A DNA stretch of 32,032 bases, from the NCBI RefSeq assembly GCF_009908195.1, contig NZ_JAAAHS010000036.1:1-32032 (forward strand). The letters are read 5' to 3'. Under the pieces are notes generated by a model. It was not told the origin of the DNA. It did no database searches and was given only the letters and a program-made list of their open reading frames with translations. This DNA comes from Streptomyces boluensis. GTDB lineage: Bacteria; Actinomycetota; Actinomycetes; Streptomycetales; Streptomycetaceae. Made by a program: the position numbers and the translations under genes. Below, in pieces: positions 21,866 to 31,011 of this stretch (position 1 is its first letter; every line of letters begins with the position of its first letter).

Positions 21866-21909
21866 TGGAGCGGGTGACGGGAATCGAACCCGCGCTCTGA
21901 GCTTGGGAA
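21866..21909 (-). repeat. Right att site within the intact tRNA-Gly
   Basis: This copy is identical over 44 bp to 8226-8269. It covers the tRNA from CCA to the anticodon loop and restores a complete tRNA after integration. Confidence 0.92.
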
Positions 21910-21939
21910 GCTCATGTTCTACCATTAAACTACACCCGC
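21866..21939 (-). tRNA. tRNA-Gly, anticodon CCC
   Basis: The 74-nt minus-strand gene starts GCGGGTG and ends in CACCCGC-T-CCA, with CCA encoded. The anticodon stem TGAGC/GCTCA holds the loop TTCCCAA, giving anticodon CCC (reads GGG). The T arm contains GGTTCGATTCC. It is the integration target of the AICE. Confidence 0.95.
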
Positions 21940-22185
21940 GAGACGCCAGGCCGTGACCTGTCGCATCGTTCGGTCACCTTACCCCATCGTCGGCCCCCGG
22001 TGTATTCACCCGGTGCGTGGCCGTGCCCTTCGTGAGTGCGGAAGTGTGTGCGGGGGGCGGGAGTTGGGGCGTACCGTTGCGGTGCGGAGTGCCGCCTGGA
22101 GAGGCGTCCCTTTCATCCCGTAATGTGAGGTTTCGTTGCAGTCAGCGACCCAGTGACTCACGTGGGGAAGGGACTCGAGGACTTG

Positions 22186-22353
22186 ATGGAGCGCACCGTC
22201 GTCCGTTGTGCCGAAGGGCACGTTTTCAGCACCGCTTCGTTTCCGATGCAGCAGCTCGGCACCGAGCGGATCGGCCCCGGGCGGCTCATCCGGTGTCCGC
22301 GTTGTGCTCGGCTCCGGCATGCCGTGCCCGTGGACGGGTCGGTGAAGCGGTAG
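22186..22353 (+). CDS. Small zinc-ribbon-like protein
   Basis: ATG 22186 follows GAGG five bases upstream and gives 55 residues. CAEGH near the start and CPRCARLRHAVPV near the end form a two-part metal-binding pattern. A GTG at 22153 in the same frame lacks a ribosome-binding site. Similar short proteins occur in many Streptomyces genomes, without known function. It lies outside the element, between tRNA-Gly and dcd. Confidence 0.7.
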   Translation: MERTVVRCAEGHVFSTASFPMQQLGTERIGPGRLIRCPRCARLRHAVPVDGSVKR

Positions 22354-22440
22354 GCGAACGGGCCGTAGCGAACGGTTCACGCGAGCGCGTGGGCGGCGTC
22401 CGATTGGGGCGCGCCCGCGCGCTCTGCGTATCCTCGGGGC

Positions 22441-23016
22441 GTGCTTCTCTCAGACAAGGACATCCGGGCCGAGATCGATGCCGGGCGGGTGCGGATCGAC
22501 CCGTACGACGAAACCATGGTGCAGCCATCGAGCATCGACGTGCGGCTGGACCGCTACTTCCGGGTGTTCGAGAACCATCGCTATCCGCACATCGACCCTG
22601 CCGTCGAGCAGGGCGACCTGACGCGGATGGTCGAGCCGGAGGGTGACGAGCCGTTCATCCTGCACCCCGGGGAGTTCGTGCTCGCCTCGACGTACGAGGT
22701 CATCTCGCTCCCCGACGACCTCGCGAGCCGGCTCGAGGGCAAGAGTTCTCTCGGGCGGCTCGGGCTGGTCACGCATTCCACCGCCGGGTTCATCGACCCC
22801 GGTTTCTCCGGGCATGTGACGCTCGAACTCTCCAATCTCGCCACGTTGCCGATCAAGCTGTGGCCGGGAATGAAGATCGGGCAGTTGTGCATGTTCCGGC
22901 TCAGCTCTCCCGCTGAATTCCCTTACGGGAGCGAGCGGTACGGGTCGCGTTATCAGGGACAGCGGGGCCCGACGGCTTCGCGTTCCTATCTCAACTTCCA
23001 CAGAACGCAGGTGTGA
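22441..23016 (+). CDS. dcd: dCTP deaminase
   Basis: The 191-residue trimeric cytosolic enzyme converts dCTP to dUTP for thymidylate synthesis. [20 protein letters not shown] at the N-terminus, [16 protein letters not shown], and [20 protein letters not shown] followed by [13 protein letters not shown] are family signatures, with the catalytic glutamate in TLELSN. The GTG at 22441 starts the conserved N-terminus. The gene slightly precedes, and may be coupled with, the phosphoribosyltransferase gene. Confidence 0.96.
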   Translation: MLLSDKDIRAEIDAGRVRIDPYDETMVQPSSIDVRLDRYFRVFENHRYPHIDPAVEQGDLTRMVEPEGDEPFILHPGEFVLASTYEVISLPDDLASRLEGKSSLGRLGLVTHSTAGFIDPGFSGHVTLELSNLATLPIKLWPGMKIGQLCMFRLSSPAEFPYGSERYGSRYQGQRGPTASRSYLNFHRTQV

Positions 23017-23024
23017 GCAGCGGT

Positions 23025-23531
23025 ATGAGTGACGTCGGTGGCGTGCGCGAGAATCTGACGTACGACAAGTTCGGGGTGGCGGTGCGTGAGCTCGCGCAGA
23101 CCATCGCCGATGACGGGTACCAGCCGGACGTCGTGCTCAGCATCGCGCGTGGCGGGGTGTTCGTGGCGGGCGGTCTCGCGTACGCGCTGGACTGCAAGAA
23201 CATCCACCTGGTCAATGTGGAGTTCTACACCGGGGTCGGGACGACCCTGGAGATGCCGGTGATGCTGGCGCCCGTCCCCAACGCGATCGACTTCAGCAAC
23301 AAGAAGGTGCTGATCGCCGATGACGTCGCCGACACCGGCAAGACGTTGAAGCTGGTCCACGATTTCTGCCTCGACCATGTCGCCGAAGTGCGTTCCGCGG
23401 TCATCTACGAGAAGTCGCATTCGCTCGTGAAGTGCGAGTACGTGTGGAAGCGCACGGACGACTGGATCAATTTCCCGTGGAGTGTCGAGCCTCCCGTGGT
23501 CCAGCGCGCCGGCCAGGTTCTCGACGCCTGA
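23025..23531 (+). CDS. Type I phosphoribosyltransferase
   Basis: The 168-residue protein has the PRPP-binding motif VLIADDVADTGKTLKL (around residue 101) and a type I PRTase core (PDVVLSIARGGVFVAGGLAY). It resembles xanthine/hypoxanthine-type PRTases; the base it uses cannot be fixed from sequence. ATG 23025 is chosen. A GTG at 23013 overlaps the dcd stop in the GTGTGA context and is a coupled alternative adding four residues. It is followed by a very strong hairpin. Confidence 0.85.
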   Translation: MSDVGGVRENLTYDKFGVAVRELAQTIADDGYQPDVVLSIARGGVFVAGGLAYALDCKNIHLVNVEFYTGVGTTLEMPVMLAPVPNAIDFSNKKVLIADDVADTGKTLKLVHDFCLDHVAEVRSAVIYEKSHSLVKCEYVWKRTDDWINFPWSVEPPVVQRAGQVLDA

Positions 23532-23552
23532 GAGTTGTGCATACGAATACGT

Positions 23553-23584
23553 GAAGGGCCCCGGCGGATTCGCCGGGGCCCTTC
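23553..23584. terminator. Bidirectional terminator
   Basis: GAAGGGCCCCGGCG and CGCCGGGGCCCTTC form a perfect 14-bp stem with loop GATT. It sits between the convergent PRTase and Yip1-family genes. Confidence 0.92.
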
Positions 23585-23599
23585 ATTCGTTCAACTCGC

Positions 23600-24508
23600 T
23601 CAGAACGTGCCCAACTTGATGATCGAAAGCAGCGCGACCAGCTGGATCGCCGAAGCGCCCAGTGCCTTCGGCCACGGCAGGTCGTGGGACTTGCTGACCA
23701 TCGTGGTGAGCAGTGCGCCCGCCGCCACCCAGGTCGCCCAGCCGAGGATCTGGACCAGCGGGGCGTCGCCGCCGAGGAACATGGCGAAGAGCAGGCGCGG
23801 GGCGTCCGTGATCGACATGATCAGCATGGACAGGCCGACCGTGGGCTGCCAGGCGCCGTCGCCGCCGAGCTGGCGGGCCAGGGTGTGGGTGACCGCGCCG
23901 AGCATCAGGGCGCTGACCACGATGGCCACGCCCGTGGTGAGGACGATCGGGATGCTCGTCGCGAGCGTCGCGTTGATGGCGTCCTCGCGGGCGCCGTCGA
24001 AGCCGAAGACCGCGAGCAGGCCGTAGATGAACGTGACGACCAGGGCCGTGGACCACATCGAGTGGTCGCGCATCTGCAGGAACGTCGGGCCGGGGCGCAG
24101 GACGATGCCGCGGAGCAGCTCCTTCCAGTGCAGCCGGGGCCCGATCGGTGCGGGCGCCGCGCCCGCGCGGTAGGTGTCGCCCTGGTTGTACGGGTCGTCG
24201 CCGAGGGAGAAGGACTGCGTGTGCCCGGGGTTGTTCGCCGCGTACGGGTCGTGCGGGGCGCCCTGCTGGCCGTACTGCTGCTGCGGGTCGCCGAAGTACT
24301 CCGGCTCGCCGTGCGCGCCGCCGCCACGGGGTGCGCCGCCGTGCGGAGCGCCGCCCGCGGGGGGCCACTGCTGCTGCGGGTACGGGGGCGCGGGCGGGCC
24401 GCCGTACGGCGGGTTCTGCGCTCCGTACGGCTGCTGCTGCGGGTGTTGTTGCGGGCGGGGGCCCTGGGAGGGGTTGTCCCGGCCGCGTCCGATCCTGAAT
24501 CCAGCCAC
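23600..24508 (-). CDS. Yip1-family membrane protein with Pro/Gln/Gly-rich N-terminus
   Basis: The 302-residue protein starts at a GTG (24508) reading AGFRIGRGRDNPSQGP. The first 110 residues are disordered, rich in Pro, Gln, Gly and Tyr. The rest is a Yip1-type domain with about five membrane helices (after LHWKELLRGIVLRPGPTFLQ: VVTFIYGLLAVFGFDG, IVLTTGVAIVVSALMLGAV, ILGWATWVAAGALLTTMV and others). Function in bacteria is unknown. The frame extends upstream to 24631, but GTG 24508 starts the conserved basic motif. Confidence 0.82.
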   Translation of the reverse strand: MAGFRIGRGRDNPSQGPRPQQHPQQQPYGAQNPPYGGPPAPPYPQQQWPPAGGAPHGGAPRGGGAHGEPEYFGDPQQQYGQQGAPHDPYAANNPGHTQSFSLGDDPYNQGDTYRAGAAPAPIGPRLHWKELLRGIVLRPGPTFLQMRDHSMWSTALVVTFIYGLLAVFGFDGAREDAINATLATSIPIVLTTGVAIVVSALMLGAVTHTLARQLGGDGAWQPTVGLSMLIMSITDAPRLLFAMFLGGDAPLVQILGWATWVAAGALLTTMVSKSHDLPWPKALGASAIQLVALLSIIKLGTF

Positions 24509-24583
24509 GTATTCGAACGTACCTGGTCTCAGGGGGTGGTGTGTGGCGGCGGTCGCATCATGGCCGGTTTGCTGCCGAGCTGT

Positions 24584-24617
24584 GACAACCCCTAGGGGCC
24601 ACCCCCGAGGGGTTGTC
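24584..24617 (-). terminator. Hairpin after the first FG-GAP gene
   Basis: GACAACCCCT (24584-24593) pairs perfectly with AGGGGTTGTC (24608-24617) around 14 bases. It lies 76 bases past the minus-strand stop at 24693. Confidence 0.7.
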
Positions 24618-24627
24618 CTGGCCCCGG

Positions 24628-24675
24628 CCAAGGCCCCGTCCGAGGCCCCGTCCGAGGCTCCCTCCGAGGCCCTGT
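24628..24675. repeat. Four 12-bp tandem repeats
   Basis: Units CCAAGGCCCCGT, CCGAGGCCCCGT, CCGAGGCTCCCT and CCGAGGCCCTGT follow one another in the gap between the terminator and the FG-GAP gene. They lie outside coding sequence. Confidence 0.75.
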
Positions 24676-24692
24676 CGCCGTCGCCGGTCCCG

Positions 24693-26141
24693 TCAGCCGC
24701 CGCTCTTGAACCGGACCCCCACGTCCCCGGTCCTGATGTGCTGCGCGTGACCCGCGTCGAGGCCGTCGCGGGTGCCGGGGAAGACCAGGATCGCGCCCTT
24801 GCCCTTGTTCCAGTACGAGGAGAACAGCACCGCGTCCTGGCGCCGGTCGCCGTTCACGTCGAGGAGGGTGGGCTGCTCCAGGTCGAAGCGCGCGGGCCGG
24901 CCGGGCAGTCCCGGGTCGTCGCCGGACAGGGTGCGGGCGTTCGTCGCGCGGTGACCGCCGGGGCCGCCGGGCAGCACGACGAGGCGGTCGGTGTCGACGA
25001 GGCGGAAGCCCGGCCTGCCGGTCAGCAGGTCGGGCGTGCGGTCGCCGTCGATGTCGCCGACGGAGGTGCCGAGGCCCCACTGCGAACCGGTACCGGTGAT
25101 CACCTGTGCCGCCCTGCCGCGCCCGAGCCCGGACCGCGCGCCGTGGATCACGGTGAGGCGGCCCGCCCGCGCGGGGCTCTCGCCCATGGCCACCACGTCG
25201 TCGATGCCGTCCTTGTCGACGTCACCCACGGTGCCGCCGCGCGGACCGTCGTCGATGTCGCCCATGGCCTCGGCGAGCGAGGGCGCGACCGGCGGCCCCG
25301 GCACCAACCCGTCGGGCCCGCCCCGGTAGTACGCGACCGACGTGAGGTCATCGGGCGCGCTCTCGTCCTCCTCCGCGTCGAAGGAGTACGTCAGGATCAC
25401 GTCGCTGCGCCGGTCGCCGTCGAAGTCGCCGGTGAGGAAGCCGCTGGGGCTGGCGTACCCGTGCTGCCCCAGGTCCAGGGTGACTTGGCGGGCGGAGCGG
25501 CCGGAGCGGTCGAGGGGGCCGAGGAGCAGCCGACCCTGTTCGTGGCCGGGCAGCGCGTTGGGGTCGCCGTCGCCGCCGCTGCCGCCGTCGAGCAGGTCGG
25601 TGTGGCCGTCGCCGTCGAAGTCACCGGCGGCCTTCGGGGTGAACTGCTCGGGTACGCCGAGGACTTGGGCCTTCGAGAGGCCGCGCGGGCCGCCGTACAG
25701 CGCGAACGCCTCCTGGCGTTTCATGCTGTTGCCGCGCTCCCCGACGAGGTCCGTGAAGCCGTCGCCGTCGAGGTCGGCGCGGATCAGCGCGAGCACGGAG
25801 TCGCCGTCGCCGCCCGCGGAGGTGCGTACGGCGGTCTCGGGGCGCAGTCCGCCGCGGGAGCCGTAGATCACCACCAGGGTGCTCCGGGTGTGCTCGCCGT
25901 CCTTGCTCCGGGAGGGCAGGACGGTCGCGTAGTCGTCGTACCCGTCGCCGTTGAAGTCCTTGAGGGCCTCCCGGTCGAGCGGGTCCGCGGGGTCGGCGGG
26001 GCGGCCGGAGGGCGGCACGGTGGGTCCTGGCCCGGAACCCCCGCCCGCGCCGTCGCCCGCACGGTCCGTGCCGCCGCCGCAGCCGGCGAGGAGGAGGGCG
26101 CCGGTGAGCAGCAGGGCGGGGGCGGTGCGGCGCGGGGCCAT
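24693..26141 (-). CDS. FG-GAP/VCBS-repeat lipoprotein
   Basis: The 482-residue protein starts at MAPRRTAPALLLTGALLLAG followed by Cys, a clear lipoprotein signal with lipobox LLAGC. At least seven calcium-loop repeats (such as DFNGDGYDD, DLDGDGFTD, DFDGDGHTD, DVDKDGIDD and DIDGDRTPD) spread over the length predict an integrin-alpha-like beta-propeller outside the membrane. The ligand is unknown. The ATG lies inside a 24-bp inverted repeat that bounds a 237-bp inserted element, so its own promoter and ribosome-binding site may have been replaced. An upstream in-frame read through that element reaches 26390 but is not expected to be translated. Confidence 0.85.
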   Translation of the reverse strand: MAPRRTAPALLLTGALLLAGCGGGTDRAGDGAGGGSGPGPTVPPSGRPADPADPLDREALKDFNGDGYDDYATVLPSRSKDGEHTRSTLVVIYGSRGGLRPETAVRTSAGGDGDSVLALIRADLDGDGFTDLVGERGNSMKRQEAFALYGGPRGLSKAQVLGVPEQFTPKAAGDFDGDGHTDLLDGGSGGDGDPNALPGHEQGRLLLGPLDRSGRSARQVTLDLGQHGYASPSGFLTGDFDGDRRSDVILTYSFDAEEDESAPDDLTSVAYYRGGPDGLVPGPPVAPSLAEAMGDIDDGPRGGTVGDVDKDGIDDVVAMGESPARAGRLTVIHGARSGLGRGRAAQVITGTGSQWGLGTSVGDIDGDRTPDLLTGRPGFRLVDTDRLVVLPGGPGGHRATNARTLSGDDPGLPGRPARFDLEQPTLLDVNGDRRQDAVLFSSYWNKGKGAILVFPGTRDGLDAGHAQHIRTGDVGVRFKSGG

Positions 26142-26374
26142 GGCCGTGTCCGGAAAGTCTCTCCCCCAGCCTCCGGCCGGGAGGTGCCCCCAGCCGCGCG
26201 ACGCCTGGCACGCTCCCCCAGCCTTCGGCCGGGGGGACCCCCACTCGCCGCACCGGGCACACACCCAAGTACGCCCAGTACGAGGGCGTCTGCCCGGCAC
26301 GCCGAGAGCACGCACCAGACGCCGCAGGGCCCGCCCTCCGGGCGAACGACGAGACTTTCCGGACACGGCCATGG
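26138..26374. mobile_element. 237-bp element with 24-bp perfect terminal inverted repeats (MITE-like)
   Basis: The ends are 26138-26161 (beginning CCATGGCCGTGTCCGGAAAG) and its exact reverse complement at 26351-26374. No transposase fits inside. The interior has C-rich segments with hairpin potential (CCTCCGGCCGGGAGG near 26170, CCTTCGGCCGGGGGG near 26222). A clear target duplication cannot be separated from the palindromic CCATGG at both ends. It fills almost the whole gap between two FG-GAP genes. Confidence 0.7.
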
Positions 26375-26386
26375 GCAGAGACCGGC

Positions 26387-27772
26387 TCACTTGCTGACTC
26401 CCCGGGGTACGAACAGCGAGGTCGAGAAGGTCGTCACCGGCTTGCGGGCGAGGCCGTCCTTCGTGCCCCGGTACACGGCCACCGTGTCCCGCGTCTCGCC
26501 CCGGTGCGTGCGTACGACCAGCTCGTCCCGGTCGTCGCCGTCGAAGTCGGCGAGCGCGACCAGGTCGGTGGTGCCGTCGGCCGGGGGCGACACGGTGGTC
26601 ACGGCGGCGGCCGACGGGCCCCGGGTGCGGCCGGTGTGGACGCGCAGTTCGGCCGACCTGCCGGTGGCGACGACGAGTTCGGCGCGGCCGTCGCCGTCGA
26701 AGTCCCCGGCGCGGACCGTGGCGCGGACCGTGGCGGCCGGGGCGCCGGGCGCGGCGAGGGTGGAGCGGCGCGTACCCGGCAGGTCGTAGCGCAGGACGAT
26801 GCCGGGGCCCTTCGGGCCGGTGGCGACGGCGGCGTCACGGGCCGCGCCCCATCCGAACGCGCCGAAGGCCAGGTCCTGACCGGCCGGGAACACCGCACCC
26901 GTACGGGTCGGCCCGGCGGGCCCGCCGAGCACCAGGCCGCTGCGTGACCTGCCGCCGGAGGCGCGCACCACGAAGTCGTCGTAGCCGTCCCGGTTCACGT
27001 CGAGGGCGGGCCCGCGAAGGACCGTGCCCGGCGCCTTCAGGACCTTGCCGGAGCGCGGCGCCCCGGCCTTGCCGCGCTTGGACTTGCCGCTGCTGAACGG
27101 GCCGCGCAGGAAGCCGATCTGGGCGTTGCTGGCATGCACCACCAGGTCGTTCGCGCCGTCGCCGTCGAAGTCCCCGCACACCGGCTGGTCCGGCCACTCG
27201 TTGCCGTACCGGGCCGTGGCCGGGATGGCCAGCTTCACGGCCTTGCCGGTGAGGCCGCCGGGGGAGCCGAAGAGGAGCTGGACGGGGACGGGCGGCTGCC
27301 CGATCCCGTCGTACGGCGGGTCGGTGGCGACGACGAGGTCGGTGAAGCCGTCACCGTCGAGGTCGCAGCTCGCCGCCGCGTCGAACGCGGCGGGCCGCTC
27401 GCCCTTCGTGGGCGCGGCCCGCTCGGCCGGTACGAGCAGGTGGCGGGCGCCCGCGCCGATGCCGCGCCGGGTGCCGTACGCGATGCCGATGCCCGCGTCG
27501 TCGCCGTGCCCGTCGTGCACGAGGTCGTCGAGGACCAGGTCGCGCAGCCCGTCGCCGTTGAAGTCGTCGCCCCGCGCGGCGAGTTGGCTGCCGTCGCCGC
27601 GCGGTACGGGCAGCGCCGGCACCTGCTCGCCCGTCCTGTGTGCCGCGGTGGCCGGACGGTCCTCGCCCTCGCCCTCGCCGCTGCAGCCGGTCAGCAGCAG
27701 CGCGCAGCCGACCACCAGCACGCCCGTCGTACGGGCCCTACGTCTCGCTCCGCCCGCCCAGCCGTCTTGCAC
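26387..27772 (-). CDS. FG-GAP/VCBS-repeat lipoprotein, second copy
   Basis: The 461-residue protein starts at a GTG (27772) and has a twin-basic signal followed by VLVVGCALLLTGCSG, a lipobox signal. Six or more Asp-rich loops (DFNGDGLRD, DLDGDGFTD, DFDGDGAND, DVNRDGYDD, DFDGDGRAE and DFDGDDRDE) predict a beta-propeller. It is a paralogue in layout of the gene downstream, and both may once have formed one transcript now interrupted by the inverted-repeat element. Function unknown, presumably extracellular binding. Confidence 0.85.
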   Translation of the reverse strand: MQDGWAGGARRRARTTGVLVVGCALLLTGCSGEGEGEDRPATAAHRTGEQVPALPVPRGDGSQLAARGDDFNGDGLRDLVLDDLVHDGHGDDAGIGIAYGTRRGIGAGARHLLVPAERAAPTKGERPAAFDAAASCDLDGDGFTDLVVATDPPYDGIGQPPVPVQLLFGSPGGLTGKAVKLAIPATARYGNEWPDQPVCGDFDGDGANDLVVHASNAQIGFLRGPFSSGKSKRGKAGAPRSGKVLKAPGTVLRGPALDVNRDGYDDFVVRASGGRSRSGLVLGGPAGPTRTGAVFPAGQDLAFGAFGWGAARDAAVATGPKGPGIVLRYDLPGTRRSTLAAPGAPAATVRATVRAGDFDGDGRAELVVATGRSAELRVHTGRTRGPSAAAVTTVSPPADGTTDLVALADFDGDDRDELVVRTHRGETRDTVAVYRGTKDGLARKPVTTFSTSLFVPRGVSK

Positions 27773-28007
27773 GTCCCGCCCCGCCCTCCGCCACCACCGG
27801 CAACAAGCTCCCTATGGTCCTCGCTGCCGCGCCCCACGTCACCAGGGGTGTCCGCATTGCCACCCGATGTCGAGAGTCGGTACACGCCTCAACGGCTTTA
27901 CGTGCTCGCCGCCCAGCCTGAGCCCGGCCGTTACGTCCCCTACGGCTCACCCGGACATCGCCCTCCTACCTTCGAAAGGCACCCACACCCACGACGAGGG
28001 ACACCGC

Positions 28008-28352
28008 ATGCGCGCCACCCGACGCACCATCCGTACGGCCACCGTGGCGGCCGTGACCGGGGCCGTCGCTGCCCTCGCGCTGCCGACGGGCACGGCGCTC
28101 GCGGCCGCGCCCACGTCCGCCCCGGAGACCTCCGCGCAGACCTCCGCACAGACCTCCGCGGCCAAGGTCACGCTCCCCGAGGGGCGGATAGCCCGGCTCA
28201 TGGACCGTGGCGGGGTACGCGCGGGTGCGGAGGACAGCGGCACGGAGCGGCGGATCGGCAGCGCGCCGCTGGTCGCGGCCGGTGGCGGCATGGCGGCGCT
28301 CGGCTCGGCCTCCCTCGCCTTCGCGGTGCTGCGCCGCCGCCCCTCAGCCTGA
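28008..28352 (+). CDS. Small secreted, C-terminally anchored protein
   Basis: ATG 28008 is preceded by GAGGG and gives 114 residues. There is an N-terminal signal (RRTIRTATVAAVTGAVAALA, cleavage near ALAAAP), a short TSAQ repeat (SAPETSAQTSAQTSA), and a C-terminal hydrophobic helix followed by RRR (GMAALGSASLAFAVLRRR). The end resembles a sortase-type sorting tail, but there is no LPxTG or LAxTG motif; LPEGR is the nearest. Function unknown. It is followed by a strong terminator. Confidence 0.7.
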   Translation: MRATRRTIRTATVAAVTGAVAALALPTGTALAAAPTSAPETSAQTSAQTSAAKVTLPEGRIARLMDRGGVRAGAEDSGTERRIGSAPLVAAGGGMAALGSASLAFAVLRRRPSA

Positions 28353-28375
28353 GCCGAACGGCCCGTACGGGAACG

Positions 28376-28410
28376 ACTGAGGGGGCCACCCGCCGGGTGG
28401 CCCCCTCAGT
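28376..28410. terminator. Bidirectional terminator
   Basis: ACTGAGGGGGCCACCC and GGGTGGCCCCCTCAGT form a perfect 16-bp stem around a GCC loop, between two convergent genes. Confidence 0.92.
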
Positions 28411-28435
28411 CACTGCGTACGTACTGCCGTACCGG

Positions 28436-30709
<2,274 letters not shown>

Positions 30710-31011
30710 TTGGGGGCTCCTCGGGCCTGCGAGGGGAGATTACTAAGCGGTAACTTATGCAGTCCGTCTGAGACTACCCACTTCTTGAGCCGCACTGTAG
30801 CCAGGGGTGCGGTGATCTGTGTCGCTCAGGCAACCCTGAGTGGCGCCCCGGGTCCCGGCGGCATTGGGCCGCCCGGGGGTGGTCGGGGAACTGTCGGCTT
30901 TCCGTAGGCAGCAAATCGTGTTATTCGCGACAAATTTGGTTATAGCGAACTAGCTTGTTGCCCGCTCACCCTGCGGCGGACGGCACGGCGGGGTCCGACG
31001 AGAGGACGCCC
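30710..31011. other. Divergent intergenic region, Fe-S gene / transferase gene
   Basis: This 302-bp gap holds no gene. It contains the palindrome at 30740-30753 and a notably AT-rich stretch at 30915-30955, including TATAGC at 30941, which may be part of the promoter for the gene at 31012. A CCCGGGTCCCGGCGGC region lies in the middle. Confidence 0.45.
30740..30753. promoter_or_regulatory. Palindromic operator-like site before the Fe-S oxidoreductase gene
   Basis: TTACTAAGCGGTAA (TTAC-N6-GTAA) lies 31 bp upstream of the start codon. It has the look of a TetR-family site controlling acyl-CoA metabolism, but no regulator is encoded nearby. Confidence 0.4.

Larger units (their letters stand above)
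8226..21909. mobile_element. pSAM2-type actinomycete integrative and conjugative element (AICE) in tRNA-Gly(CCC)
   Basis: The unit is bounded by a 44-bp perfect direct repeat (8226-8269 and 21866-21909) made of the 3' half of tRNA-Gly. Counting one repeat copy it is 13,640 bp. It has every AICE hallmark: tyrosine integrase and excisionase next to the intact tRNA, a rolling-circle Rep with an HFH motif, a single FtsK-like translocase, small spread proteins, a KorSA-like repressor and a Pif-like NUDIX protein. The left third (8270-11630) is an extra module with two GntR regulators and small coupled genes, and 11973-13673 is an OLD nuclease cargo gene. All core genes look intact, so the element may be mobile. 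Confidence 0.93.

Noticed and set aside
26142..26390. N-terminal extension of the FG-GAP lipoprotein through the inverted-repeat element
   Set aside because: The frame is open but would place a normal lipoprotein signal about 80 residues inside the protein, and no ribosome-binding site supports the upstream ATG.
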